DNA from: Corallium rubrum
Taxonomy: Eukaryota > Cnidaria > Anthozoa > Scleralcyonacea > Coralliidae
Length of the DNA stretch: 64,000 bases
Reading direction: 5' to 3'
Assembly (NCBI GenBank): GCA_964035015.1
Contig: OZ036004.1
Location: 15,514,030 to 15,578,029 of the forward strand
Each line of letters starts with the position of its first letter. Position 1 is the first letter of the stretch. This document shows positions 11,405 through 23,481 of this stretch, piece by piece. The translations under genes and the position numbers were made by a program. The notes beneath the pieces are model-generated. The model ran no database searches. It was given only the letters and a program-made list of their open reading frames with translations, and was not told where the DNA came from.

Positions 11405-14400
11405 ATGGCGTCTCCTGCGTGCGTTCTGTGTTTCTCGGTGTTGGTGAAAGCTTCTGATCGAAATTTAGTTGGAAGTAAGGGAGAATTTTTAGTAAAAAGT
11501 GAGATTGACGACCTTCACTTTGTCGTTCACCCTACCTCGCAACATATCTGTCGTGTGTGCTTGAGGATTCTTAAAAAAAAGTTGGATTAACACTTTATAG
11601 CTCCTAAACCAAATGCTGGGTCTCAATATGTTTTATATTTTTCATTTAATTTTAGGCAATTTTGTGTCGATTGAGGGTTCTACGACTTGTTGTGTCTCAT
11701 ACATTTCTTTATAAGAAATTAGACGAGTTTGGTCAAGACCACAATGCAAAGATTATGGAGAAGGTAAAGAATGAAAGTGCGAGATTGCTATCTATTTGGA
11801 GTAATGATGATGCAAGTAATGATCATGCTGATGAGGTTGCTGCAACTGTGAGCCATCAGGCAGATGAAGGAAGAAAGATTGTTTTTGACAATTTCGATTT
11901 CAACCAGAAAGTGCATCATATGTCAGAATCCCACCAGAACATTGATAGACATTGGGTAGCACATATGTGCACTGAGAACAGGGTATCTGGAAATCATCTG
12001 AGTATGGAGGAAAGATCCAAGAAGACGATTTTGGACATGGATAATGGCAAGTGTATTCCAGACAGTGCAGAACACGTTACCCAGAGAGAAAACTATGCCA
12101 GTTTAGTGTCTCGAATTGTTGTTGATAGCATCAATTGCCTTGGGTTCCTCAAAGAACATGCTGTTCGCCATATTAAACATATGTACTCAAGGGAAATGGC
12201 CAAGCCAACTGAAACTGTAAGTATACATTGTTAGTTTACAATTATTTTATAGATCATACACTCACTCAATTTTCCTGTGGGGGTGTGAATACATGTTTGC
12301 AGATTGTCCAATTTGGTCAAACAAATGGTTCAGATTTTTGATCCAGCAGATATTTTTAATGGAGTGGATGATCCTACAAATACAGTGGATTGTGGATTTA
12401 TATAATATTTTGGCTCAGATTGTGTTTGTTATTTAGTTTTGATCCTGGATCACATCTTCATATCAGCAGATGTGGCTTCAAATTTAGGCAGATTTGCATA
12501 CCCCTATTCACCATCCCTGTAATAGTCATACTCTGTAGTAAATCATTATAGTATGTAAGATATGAAGATACGAGACAGCTGTGGTTTAAATAAAATGGGA
12601 TGCCTCGCGAAGCGCAAATCTTTTGTTTCAGCATTATTAATATTTGAACAAGATGTTGGGTGATTGAAGCCACACATTTCTGTTCACTGATAACTTTATC
12701 ATACTAAATATACCATGCATTGCATGACTAATGCACTTGTCAATTGAAATCCCAACCCCTACTGTATGACTATGTATTAATAATATATTTTAAATAATAT
12801 AATATCTTAAATGATTATAATATATTTTAAATAAATTACTTTTTAGATGTTCCTGGGCATGATATTTGAGAATGAGAACACAAATGAAGGGATGCAAGCT
12901 GTTATAAATGAAATCCACTCTTATGTCCCTCGCATTGAAACAGAAAAACATGCGATGGTTGCTGAACGAGGTGTAGTTGGTGATGTTCCCCAGGTTGCAA
13001 CAGAAAAGTATGTGAGGTTTGCTGGACAAGGTGTAGTTGGTGACCAACTATCAGTGGAAAGGGGTGTCAATTCTCTGATGCAGATTGCCAATGGTCTCAC
13101 TGCAGATGACAGAAAAGATGGCATACATTTTGAGGTTGCAGATTTTCATTCTCAGATGAAATTTTTACAGGTAAAAAATGCCCAGGACAGTCTTTGTGCT
13201 TTTTATGAGGAGTCAGACATAATACAGTCCTGAAAAATAGTGTATAAAATAAACTCTATGATGCCAAGGTTTTAACACTTTACCTCTAAGAGGCAGCTGA
13301 GTACTCGCTTGACTACTCCCTTGGTGTTTACAAGAATAAAATAATTGTTAAAGTGCACCTGTATCCCTTAATGGATTAAGAGCATTATGATTGATGGTTA
13401 ACCAGTAAGGGGCAAGTGCACCAATCTGCTGAATAAAATTGTCTGGTGTTAGCCAGAATAAAAAGACCAAAATAGCCAAAAATAATGTTAAAGTGCACTT
13501 GGTGAGGCAATCACCAACTTTACTATTTTCCTCTGGCTAACACCAGGTGATTTTACTTGACAAGGGGAGAAGCCTCAGTCCCTAAGGAGTTACATGTAAT
13601 GATTGATAGAGATTTTTCTCTGCTATTCAAAAGTCAAACTAAATTGGTAAACACCTCCATTGTTGACAAATTTGTTTCAATATTTACAGGTTGCCTTTGA
13701 CCATTTTTACAATACAAGTGCATCTTCAGACAAATGTACGTTGTATTCAGACCGAAACCACATCAATCGAAGAAATGTTACAACCGAAGTCGACAAGAAC
13801 TTTTCTGCTTGTAAGCAGTTCTTCAAAATGGAAATCGAAGCAAGAATAGTTGCTGCCACTCTTGATTTCATGCAGATGACCTCCCTAGATGACACTCCCT
13901 CTGAGGATGTTTTGCCATCGTCTTTAGTTGATGCAACAGCTGAGACACAAAAGAAATTCTTCAGAGATCTGGCATTTCAAATTGTGGACACCTATGTTGT
14001 CAATGAGACAAACATAAATCTCTTCATGGAAGAGCTGCAGAAGGAGCGCAGAGCTGATGTTGGTGTTTTGGCAGATGGTCGTTTTCGATGCAGGTTTCCT
14101 GGTTGCACAAAGTCTTTTGCTTTTGATGGTAAAAGACGTATTGCACATGAGAAGACCCATGGGTTGCACTCGCATCCTACAGCTTCCACCTCCACCCCTG
14201 TTGCCAAGGATGATGTCCGCAATTATCAGCTTGCCCTACTTGAGTATGGTATGCTATTTTTAAATTTTTCTGATGCCATATCAGAAGCTGATGGGCTACG
14301 TATTTTAAGGTGCTGGAAATTCTTCCTGATGTTTTTGAAAGTGGATGGAGCACGTAGCCGTAAGTATGCCTTGGAAGGGCTACATCTAACTTCTCAGGTT

Positions 14401-14868
14401 TATGCCATTTTACCACCACGGGATGCACACAGACTTATTTGGAATAGGTCTATCAAATCCAAGTATGGAATGGGTGGAAACATACCTCTTGACCTGGCAT
14501 TAGAACATTATAATCGGGTGCTAAAAGAGGTAATTAAGAAAATGGGTCCTAACGCATCAAATGAAACAGCAATAACCCGATTTTGCAAGTGCATCTCTGT
14601 GAACAAACAGCTAATGGACAATTTTGACCTGGATTGTAAGGTTCTTAAGCAATCAGGTTTACATGTACAAAAGAAATGTTTAGGTGATTTTAAAAAAATT
14701 GTTCAAGAATTAGTTGTTAATAATGCTTTTAAATGCTCTGCAGGCAGATCATATAAATATTTCAATGGTTGTTCTCCGAGCCTTCTAAGTAATTTTGACC
14801 TTCATGGAATGTTCAAATGGATCAATGGACACAAAAAAAACATTTATTTAAATAAGACTGCTAGATAA
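11405..14868 (+). CDS. DUF6589-type presumptive transposase, multi-exon
   Basis: Exon 1 (from ATG 11405) encodes a cysteine-pair module: CVLC near the start, then C-R-V-C after about 45 residues, resembling a ZAD-like zinc domain. Later exons have clean phase-0 junctions: one ending at 12216 (ACT|GTAAGT), 12847-13170, and 13690-14868. The exon beginning near 11656 encodes a stretch with HHMSESHQNIDRHW. The next carries LTVERG-like text (SVERGVNSLMQ). The last has a C2H2 finger (CRFPGC...HEKTH, about residues 135-157 of the last exon) and the DUF6589 core around LRCWKFFLMFLK and GNIPLDLALEHYNR. The exon 1 to exon 2 join is unresolved because no good donor follows CLRILKK. DUF6589 proteins are transposon-associated in cnidarians and fungi; catalytic residues were not assigned. 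A foldback with perfect 15-bp arms (13443-13457 and 13532-13546) lies in the last intron. Confidence 0.8.
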
Positions 14869-15689
14869 TTGTTAAAAACACCCTTAGTATGATTTATTGT
14901 AGAGCTGTGCCCATCAGTACATATTCGTAATCAATTAATCATTGACAACAATCGATTAATAATCAATTAATTGTATTAAAAAATCAACACGTGTTGCCAT
15001 TGTTTGTCCCTTGAAATAAAGGGGTGCTTTTAAGATTTTTACAACTTCCTTAGTAGATATAAGAATCAAAACAAGTTGCATTCGACATTTGATATGCAAT
15101 ATAGCTGTTTTTAACAGGGCAAATGTCACAATGCCATCTCATATTTCCACAACTTTTTAAGAAAAACTCATTTTAGTATCACGCAGTTGACTTTTGTCAA
15201 TGATTCAATTGTTGTTAACAATTAATCGATTGCTGACAGAGTCGATATATAATTTATTGTAATTATAATGGCTCTTTCACATGAGTTAGTCTTGATACAA
15301 TTTTCTTGTAATCTGGTTGGTTCCTGCACTGTCTTCATAAACTTGTATTATAGTTAATTTATATTATCTATTCTGGATGGATAGTTTGTTTTCTGAATAA
15401 TTATATTAACATTAATATAAAATAGTATTATGTTACTACTGACAGGCTGTACAATAAGTTACTGACCAAGTTTCCCCTCTTTGATTTGTGGCATGAATTT
15501 GTGAAAGCAAAGCTCAAGTGCCATTAGTGAAGAGGGAAAAAATGAGGATCTGTAATTTACTGTACAGCTCATACAAAAAATGACTAACTACAGTTAGTAG
15601 ATTACAATTTAGATTAGATATAAATATTACAGTATGTAAAACGTCCTAACTAATAGGTTTTCTAAAGCTACCAACATCAGGTGCTTCTC
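14869..15689. other. intergenic DNA between convergent transposon genes
   Basis: No gene. Clusters of AATCAATTAATTG and AACAATCGATTAAT words appear near 14928-14975 and, in the other orientation, near 15197-15235; these may be the ends of a decayed repeat. Confidence 0.45.
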
Positions 15690-15692
15690 TTA

Positions 15693-15867
15693 AGGCCGAT
15701 TTACACAATACAATTCTCGTCTTGGTGTATGTGATCAACTGTACATGCCTATAAACAGTGTTTGTCAACATTCACCATTGAATCATAAACAAGAACTGTG
15801 TCATGTACAAACAATTGCATACATCAGAATGACAATTGTATATGACAAATCATATGTAAATCAGCCT
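15693..15867. mobile_element. TTA-flanked MITE inside the transposon
   Basis: The ends AGGCCGATTTACA and TGTAAATCAGCCT form TIRs, and TTA flanks both sides (15690-15692 and 15868-15870). No ORF. The TTA duplication suggests a PIF/Harbinger-type driver. It lies between the two convergent genes, so it inserted without breaking either. Confidence 0.75.
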
Positions 15868-16159
15868 TTACATAATTTGGTAAATTGTGTACAGTAACAT
15901 AAATTACACGGGCATTAAACTCTGAGTGATAATGAAATTTTGCTCTTTCCTATAAAATATCAACCCATTGAGGAGCAAGTGCACACTTCAACATTTTTAT
16001 TCTGGCTGATTCAGCAGATTTTATTCAGTTAAGTGGGGTGCTGAAATGTGGCCTTGTCCCTCAATATAAAGGTCTTTAATTAGAATACATCAAACGTGTA
16101 TCTTTACAATCAAATTTTTCCAATGGGTTAACCATATAATTTATATTACATACTATTGA

Positions 16160-18220
16160 CTAGAGTTCCATATCCTCAGTATTAATTAATGAAGATACTT
16201 CAGTTGCAATGTTCCTAATCACAAAACTTGTGTCCAAGGGGTTTCCTACTGATCTATCTAACTCACTCATTTCCTGGCTAACTTGTAAGAAACTGCTATC
16301 CTGAAATAACATTACATTCGCTGAAGAGTCATCTCTAATATCCAACCAATCTGAGTCTACTGTATTATCCAAATCACTATCATCCAAATCAATATTAAGC
16401 TCTCTAACATCAACATCACCAAACATTAGTGAAAAAGTATTTAAAACACCATGCGCATGCTCACTTCGCCAAATTTCAACACAATTCATAATGTCAGAAA
16501 TAGAAAATAGCTTACTTGCATTATTGATAATTTGAAAAATCTGAAGAGCACCAAATTCCATGTGGACATTTGGATACAACACTTGCTTTGGGGCTTCACT
16601 CCTTAAAACATCCTGATACTCATGCAGTTTCAATTCCAATAAGTTTTTCTGTTCCTTTGTGACAGTTCTATGCTTGTCATACTGGTACGACTTGTGATGA
16701 CTGCATGGAGAAATCTAGCAACAGATTTTTTGAGCATTTACCTCTTAGGCCTGTGCACAAGCAATCTTGAGCACAAACATTACAGCACTGACAGCCTTCT
16801 ACCACAATTTCATGATTGCCAGGGAAATGCTTCAGGATCTCTTTTCGATGACATTTTTGTTCACTGATCAGCTCCTTCATGTCATCAGAGCAGCGAGATG
16901 CCAAAAAGCCATTATGAAGCAGAATGCACAAGCTCTGTCCACCATCCCGGCCAACACGTCCACATTCTTGCAAGTAGCATTCTGTTGTTTGAGAGGGACC
17001 AAAATGAATGACCTTGCGTGCACCTTTTAAATCTATTCCCATACCAAATGCAATGGTGCAAATCAGCACCCTCACATGACCATCAGGAAGGGATAGAGAC
17101 TTTAAAATATGCTGCTTGGAAGATTCTGGTGTTCCAGCATGGAACATTTCCACTATGCAGTCTTTTGGCGAAATAGTTTCACCAACATACATATCCTTGC
17201 CAAGTGCCACCTTGAATGTTCTCCATATGATGGCAGCTTGCTTCCTTGTTTGACAGTAAACAAGGGTCTTCGTACATTTAAGTTTTCTTTGCTTGACTTC
17301 AGAGATAACCTCATTGAATACATTGCTAAGTTCCAAATCATTATCAATGTATTGAATGGAATAAACAATGTTTGGGCGCTCAGGACTTTTTTCAAAGCTA
17401 AATGTTTCCTCTTTCTTGAGATCTAAAACCTCAAAGATCTTCCTCTTGGTAGTCATGGTTGCTGTGGCAGTACAAACAATCAGGTTCAGATCTTTAAACA
17501 AAGACCTGAGTTCTCCAAGATTGCCATACCAAGTTCTGAAAGCAACTTTTGGTCCTGCCAATCCCCTATAAACACCAGGTAATATAAATTAACTACAATT
17601 ACATAGATATTTTATAAATATAGAAGTGACTTGATCAAGAGATTTTAATACAAGATACTTGACTATAAAAATTTAGCAATTTCGAGAGTTAAGTACTATA
17701 TTAAACAAGTACCTTACCATTGACTGATGCAATGAGCTTCATCTACAGCAACACAGACACAGTTTTCCACAAAGGTTTGGGACTTCCACATTTTTTCCCA
17801 GCGTTTGGTGGCCAACATTGACTCAGGCGAGGTGAAAACCAGCGAATATAGGCCATTTTCAACATCCTTCAATATAGCTTCATCTTGGCCTTGAAACACA
17901 GCAGCTGCATTGATTCCTAATTCATTCATTTTACTGACTTGGTCGAGCATCAGTGAGACCAGAGGGCAGACTACAATCGCTGTGCTAGTTCCAATAACTT
18001 GATCAAGCAGGATATCGGCTAACAAAGGAATCGACTGAAACACGATGGACTTACCATATCCAGTACTGGCACAAAAGAAAACGTTGTTTCCTTTAAAAAA
18101 GGCTTTAATAGCCTTAACTTGATCTTCAAAAAGGTTATCGACTTTAAAAAATTGACAAACTAGTCGTAGAGCATCTTGAAAACATTCACCTTCTAACTTC
18201 GCCTCCTCGACAAACGCCAT
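16160..18220 (-). CDS. RecQ-like superfamily 2 DNA helicase, transposon-borne, frameshifted near its C-terminus
   Basis: ATG is at 18220. Exon 1 is 18220-17718, a 152-bp GT-AG intron spans 17717-17566, and exon 2 runs from 17565. The junction restores the motif DEAHCISQWG. Seen in order: Walker A ASTGYGKS, motif Ia region PLVSLMLDQ, DEAHC box, motif III CTATAT, motif IV TLVYCQTRKQ, motif V VLICTIAFGMGIDLKGA, and motif VI QECGRVGRDG with its arginines. A RecQ-style zinc patch follows (CQCCNVC...C). The main frame stops at 16677, but the adjacent frame continues with RTVTKEQKNLLELKL to a stop at 16160. A one-base frameshift around 16,690-16,720 therefore probably splits the C-terminal region. 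RecQ enzymes are 3'-5' ATP-dependent DNA helicases; here the likely role is helping transposition or repair of the donor site (inference). The last ~160 residues are acidic and not recognised. Confidence 0.88.
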
Positions 18221-18312
18221 GTTTACTGACTGCTCGAGCTAATTTGGGATAATTAACTTTATATTCCATAAATTAACAAACAACCAATCACATTCGGTTC
18301 CCACTTTTTTGG

Positions 18313-18407
18313 GAAAATCCACGTGACCAGAACACGCTTTTGGCTTCCGATGCGCAGACGCTTATACGTATTAATCACCGGAAATACAAGCGTCTGCACG
18401 CAGGCTA
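18313..18407 (-). repeat. right terminal inverted repeat (95 bp)
   Basis: Reverse complement of the left TIR with one mismatch (GCGTGTTC against GCTTGTTC). It lies 92 bp upstream of the helicase ATG and carries the same internal GCAGACGCTT/AAGCGTCTGC hairpin. Confidence 0.95.
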
Positions 18408-18416
18408 ATGTATAAC
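18408..18416. repeat. 9-bp target-site duplication, right copy
   Basis: ATGTATAAC, identical to 11246-11254. Confidence 0.93.
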
Positions 18417-19870
18417 ATGTTAATGAATTGATGCTTTGCTGGAAATTTGATCTTGCTTGGAGATTTCATGGTTTTAATATTAATATCAGTAATATGATTA
18501 ATTTTATCTTTGTGAGAGTGAGACTGTAACCTAGCCAGCCAACCTGGCAGTTAAATCACTCTTCTCATACATTGCTAATTTCTGTCCTTTAATATTAATT
18601 AAATATTACAGTATATAATATATATACACAACATGTCATGTACTGTATGAATAAACGTAATTAGTAAATGATGATTGGTTTCTTCTTTTAAGATAAATTT
18701 ACATGTGTACAGTAGCTATAGTACTAAGTGCTGATATCCACATGAACCAATAACTACATGTGCTGTATTACAATTATTATTTACATTTTATTATCTGGCT
18801 TAAATACAATGTCTGCCTAATTCTAGTATTCAATGTTTATATACTTTCATAGTTTACAGAGTTGAAATCATATAAACAAGTAATGACTTAGATTAGATGG
18901 GGGCTCAAGGGTTAGGATGACTGGGATAATGTTGAGAGTTGAGCTCCTTTATGTCCATGTCGCATTATGGTCATAAATAAAGGCATTCCTTAACAAGACA
19001 TTGTCTGCTTGGGTAGATGTGTAAAAGGTGAGTATCTGGCACCTGAAAACCAGACAGCTCATAGTAACATAGATTGGTAATGGTGGGTAGTGGCTTGAAT
19101 TAGTTGTGACTTAATTATGATGACTGGGATGATGTAGATGGTTGAGCTCCTAGAGCTGTCTTTGAAATGTCCCATTACCCTTGCTCTGGGTTATGCAGAA
19201 CATTAAATTCAGCTAGACCTTTACTTGTGTGTTGGTCAGGCTGTCCATGTTGAATTCACTGACTGCAAGAATATGTTTTTGGTGTCTTCAAGGCATGCTG
19301 ATGAGCTCTGACATAGAGCAAAACAACCATATATTTTTTAAGTTAGTAATTAAATATAATCACATATCTCTACTGTTTGTTGTATTACCTTCTTTTTAGA
19401 AAAAAATAATTACGCACTTACTAATACAAGAACTATTACAATAATTCACTAATCCAAATCCAATTTTGACACTTTTTCAAAAAAAGTATAAAATTATGTG
19501 CTAAAAAATATGTTTTAAAACTTCAGAAATTTTGATTAAAAGTGTTGTCAGAATGCGGGAAATGCCATTTCAGAGATCCAAATTTCAAAAATTTTCCGGA
19601 TATTTCCCCCCCCCCTAGATAGTTTGACTAAGTGGGGAAAATTCCTAGATCCGCCCCTGCATAATATTTGAACTTGCGTTTATATAGTAAAATTTATAAA
19701 ACTATTTAAAACTAACTAATTAACTAAAACAATTGGAAACAATTTTAAAACTTTGTGCTTTTATCCCTTTCATAAACTACACTACAAGGAGACAAAAACA
19801 ACTGGTGAGTTTTATTGTAATATAACTATTTATTACAGCAAAAAGACAAAAATCAAATTTTTAACATATT

Positions 19871-19947
<77 letters not shown>

Positions 19948-20071
19948 TGTATAATATATAGATATTTCTCTTTGTACCTTTTTGGTGGAAGTACTCATAT
20001 CACCTTCAAAAATGTCAGTATGAAAGTTCATAGTGTATTTTTATAACATAGTATTTTTTGTGTTTTTATAG
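18417..20071. other. non-genic interval with (AT)n tract
   Basis: No gene recognised. An (AT)n tract of about 70 bp occupies 19,877-19,946, and a poly-C run lies at about 19,606-19,615. The first exon(s) of the zinc-knuckle gene should lie here or further upstream, but I could not identify them. Confidence 0.5.
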
Positions 20072-21757
20072 AAAAAGCAAAGGACAGTCTGCGAAGCACA
20101 AGCACTGAATCATTTGATTCAGTGCAACTAGACGAACAAGGTACAAATAATTTTTGTTTACAAATTTAAGGGGTCATCCAAGAGAAAAAGTTTATAACCT
20201 GTCATGTTTTGTTACTGTGGATTACAGCAATACAGTACACACAATCATCACAAGTATGGGCTGTTTCCCAATAAAATTATGTTACAATAAGTCAATAAGT
20301 GTCATTGTTATATAGCTAGAGTTTCACTTGATGCAATGAAGACTGTCATTGTTTGGTTTGTGGTCACATGACCTTAGCTAAATTTCAATGTCTACTGAGC
20401 AGGCAATAAGTTTTCAATTGTTGCCCACTAGAACTCTGAACTCTTCACGGCATCCTATAAACAAAAGCTTGTTTGGTAATGAAAAAAAGAATATTTATAG
20501 CTCTTCAAAGCGTGTGTGAAGATTAACTGGAGAAATGTATTACTGTTCTTTGTCTTTTGTGTACTTCCCTTGATAAAAGTCAAAATTATTCAGTGAAACT
20601 CAAGCTATATAACAAAACACAAAATGTCTGATCCCTCGGGAAACAGTTACTTTTGTTTTCCTTTGAGTCTCGACGTTTCCCTCGACTTCATCTTGGGAAA
20701 TATCGAGACTCTCAGGAAAACAAAACTAACTGTTTCCCTCAAGAGCAGACATTAAGTGTATAATGTGTACTTATATACTGTAGTCCTATTTACACAAAAA
20801 GTAAAAATATCATTATTCAGAGTCAACCAGCCATATCGTAATACACATTTAATTTTTTCCCCATTACATGTTACACTAGGAAAAACAAAAGAAAAAAAAG
20901 ATAATGAGAAAAAAGGTAAAACATTAGAACTAGAATATGCATGATATGTATTGTGTATTTGGCAGCACACTGCACATATTACTTTATTTGAAAATGTCTA
21001 CATTGGAATTAACACTTTATAACAGACTTTTCTTTTTTACAGAAACAAAACAGCAGCTGAATGAACCTGGTAGGGTGTGAATTTTCTTTTACAAATGTAT
21101 TGTTTTAAAAAATAATTATGTTTATATCTTTTTCCTTATTATATATCTTGCTAAAGAGCAAAAAGAGGGAAAAAAAGAGTGAAAAAAGAAAGGAAAAGGT
21201 AAGCTAAAATTTAGAACTAACACAAATATATGTTGATTAATTCTCACATTCTATACATTTAAAAGTGAGAAAAATTAATCAATAAATGTTTTGTGCTTTT
21301 GTTTCATATAGGTCTTTGTCACATTTGTGACGAACCTGGCCATAAGGCCTTTCAATGTGATAAGAGTAAGTTTCTTTGCGAATATATCATCAATATAATT
21401 GTCAGTTGTTTGCTGTACAAGCGGTGTTAGTTAGTAATACCTGTATATATATACCTGTATTTTATGCTGTGAAACATTCCTAACAATGAAGATAGAAGTA
21501 ATATTTCTTTTTGTCTTTTCTAACAGAATATAACAGAGATGCAAAAAGTAAGTTTTATGGGTTTTTGATGAAATGCAGATGAGGACAACTGTACTGGCAG
21601 CACAGCACGACTGTAATTTAATAATTAAAATTTTATAATTTTAGGAAAAAGATGTTGGAGATGTGGAAAAGTGGGCCACCTCAAGAACGATTGCCGGGAA
21701 AGCCCACGAAGAGGCCAAAAAAACATTTTCCATAATTGCCAAGTTATGAAATGTTAA
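20072..21757 (+). CDS. CCHC zinc-knuckle protein, small exons, 5' end not found
   Basis: A run of short exons shares one phase: 20072-20140 (ends Q-G split), 20880-20915 (lysine-rich), 21043-21069, 21312-21365, 21527-21547, and 21645-21757 with stop TAA. All have AG acceptors and GT donors and join in frame. Two C-X2-C-X4-H-X4-C knuckles are encoded: CHICDEPGHKAFQC in the exon at 21312 and CWRCGKVGHLKNDC in the last exon. Such knuckles bind single-stranded nucleic acid (CNBP/ZCCHC or retroviral-Gag-like families). A lysine-rich exon-like segment at about 21157-21198 would put TGA in frame and is probably not used. No start codon or upstream domain was recognised, so this could be a host gene or the tail of a Gag-like ORF; the intron count favours a host gene. 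Confidence 0.65.
20624..20752. mobile_element. 129-bp foldback element in an intron
   Basis: Ends ATGTCTG and CAGACAT. Arms of about 55 bp share GGGAAACAGTTA and TTTTGTTTTCC in inverted order around a GTCTCGA stem. No coding capacity. It lies in the first seen intron of the zinc-knuckle gene. Confidence 0.75.
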
Positions 21758-22025
21758 ATTCATAAATCATAACTTGGTAATTATGGAATTTTTTGTTGTT
21801 GCAAATATGATCAAGTGATCAACAAAGTTTAAATTAAACCTTTATACTGTTACCTTGTGTGTGTAAAGCGTGAATGATTTCGCGGCTGAGGTCCAATCCA
21901 AAGCAATCCAAGCGATATACATAACTATTTATTGAATTTTCCAGTAGTGATGACTTAGATAAAACGTAAATACAGACAAAATGCCATTTCCAACAAAAAT
22001 GCGGTGTAAAATAGTTTCCATTTTG

Positions 22026-22063
<38 letters not shown>

Positions 22064-23374
22064 CAAATAGATTCCATTTTGCCGTTGTCTGTTTATTTAT
22101 AGATGCACAGGTGACGTCACAACGTGGTAAGAACAAAAAAGTGGCCCACGAGACGCTATCGAGTGGGTCACCAATGTTCTTAACACGTTGTTACGTCCTC
22201 TAATAGATCATGGCCAACAACCAATGAAAACACGCATAGCATGCAGGGTTTTGTATAAATATATATACCTTGTATCTTGAACCTCCAGGCTTGTGTGGAG
22301 TATGTTTTAGGTATTCGGCAATGTGCTCTTCAATTTCTACTTCATTTGCCTTTTTATGCACCCTGAGGCAAGCCTCTAAAGTTATAGAGATGCAAGAAAT
22401 ATTTCATTATTCAACCATTTAACAACATAATGTAGACAGCACACAACAATTAAACAGGTTCTTATTTGAGAAATCAGGAAAAAATAGCAAAAATAAAAAT
22501 AACTGTTTTATATGCATGCAACCAGACTTACGTAAATAAATAAATAAATATATATATATATATATAATATATATGCTAAAAATTAGCGCAAATCTACAGC
22601 AATATTGTATAGTTAGTTATTTGCAAGTTATTTGGATTGTTAGCCAATCAAATTTATCACACGGGAGACTACTTCATGTATGCTTATAATTTTGTCCTGG
22701 TGCAAGTCACGCTACTTCTCTGGCTTTTTTGAGGTTTCTTTTTCCATAAAAATTTGTTGGTCAGAGCAGCTGTATAATAAATCTCTTATAAGATGTTTTG
22801 GTGTGTTATAGTATCGCTGTTTATAAAATAACATGTATACTACGCGAGCCCTGATTGGTCAATTGCCGTGTTTGGATCAGAGTATCCAAACACGGAAAAT
22901 TCCCGCCAAAACGATTTTTTGAAAATGTCGGACAGTATATCATATTCACTTGTGATTATTTTATAAAAGAAATACCAAATGGTTTTTTCCGTGTTTGGAG
23001 ACCCTTATCCAAACACTTGGGAAATTGCTCGACTTTCGAAAAGCTAAAAACACTCGTCTACGGCTCGTGTTTTGTTACGCTTTTCTCCAGTCTCGCAATT
23101 TCCCGCGTGTTTGGATCAGAGTATCAAAATCGTATAGTATAGAAAAATCGTAAGCGTATTGGATCTATATACGTGAGATAGACTCGCTCTAAGTTTATCG
23201 CTATTTTTTAACGGCTGAGATAAGCTTAATTTTCAAAATTACTACGCCAATGAACGTGTGAAGTGATCAATTTTAGAAGTCATTTAGAAACCTTGCAGTA
23301 CGGGCTTTATCGGCTCTAAAACACTTGGCTATCGCCTCGTGTTTTATATCCGATAAAGCCCTGCGCGGTTTTTA

Positions 23375-23417
<43 letters not shown>
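21758..23417. other. repeat-rich non-genic interval
   Basis: No gene. (AT)n tracts lie at 22,027-22,062 and 23,378-23,417. A foldback at about 22,111-22,198 pairs AACGTGGTAAGAAC with GTTCTTAACACGTT around a GTGGCCCAC/GTGGGTCAC stem. The phrase GTGTTTGGATCAGAGTATC occurs at about 22,869 and again at about 23,108. A second foldback at 23,300-23,362 pairs GGGCTTTATCGG with CCGATAAAGCCC. Confidence 0.6.
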
Positions 23418-23419
<2 letters not shown>

Positions 23420-23438
23420 TTTTCGCTTACCTCAAAAG

Positions 23439-23481
23439 TCTGCAACAGTCTGTTTCATCTAAAAAAGAATCTTCAGGCAGA
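23439..23481 (-). ncRNA. type I hammerhead ribozyme, PLE copy A
   Basis: Read on the minus strand: stem I TCTGC, core CTGAAGA, a weak stem II (TCT/AGA with T-rich loop), GAA, stem III ACA/TGT, cleavage-site T, then stem I partner GCAGA. All invariant core positions are present. The CTGA of the core contains the TGA stop of the PLE ORF. Confidence 0.8.

Larger units (their letters stand above)
11255..18407. mobile_element. 7.15-kb DNA transposon carrying DUF6589 and RecQ-helicase genes
   Basis: The element is bounded by 95-bp TIRs with one mismatch and by a perfect 9-bp duplication of ATGTATAAC. It holds two convergent spliced genes: a DUF6589/C2H2 presumptive transposase on + (11405-14868) and a RecQ-family helicase on - (18220-16160). 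Each gene begins within about 100 bp of its TIR, so the near-identical TIRs could act as matched promoters (inference). A helicase next to a DDE-type transposase fits my memory of the AcademH lineage of Academ transposons; I could not check that assignment. The transposase gene has no stop inside the exons whose splice sites I could place, whereas the helicase has one frameshift, so this copy may be partly defective. Confidence 0.88.

Noticed and set aside
10381-19659. CAGGGGCGGATTTAG at 10381 and CTAGATCCGCCCCTG at 19645-19659 as ends of one hAT-type element
   Set aside because: The termini look hAT-like, but the 8-bp flanks differ (TGCCATAC and CATAATAT) and the arms diverge after about 14 bp; they may be two unrelated ends.
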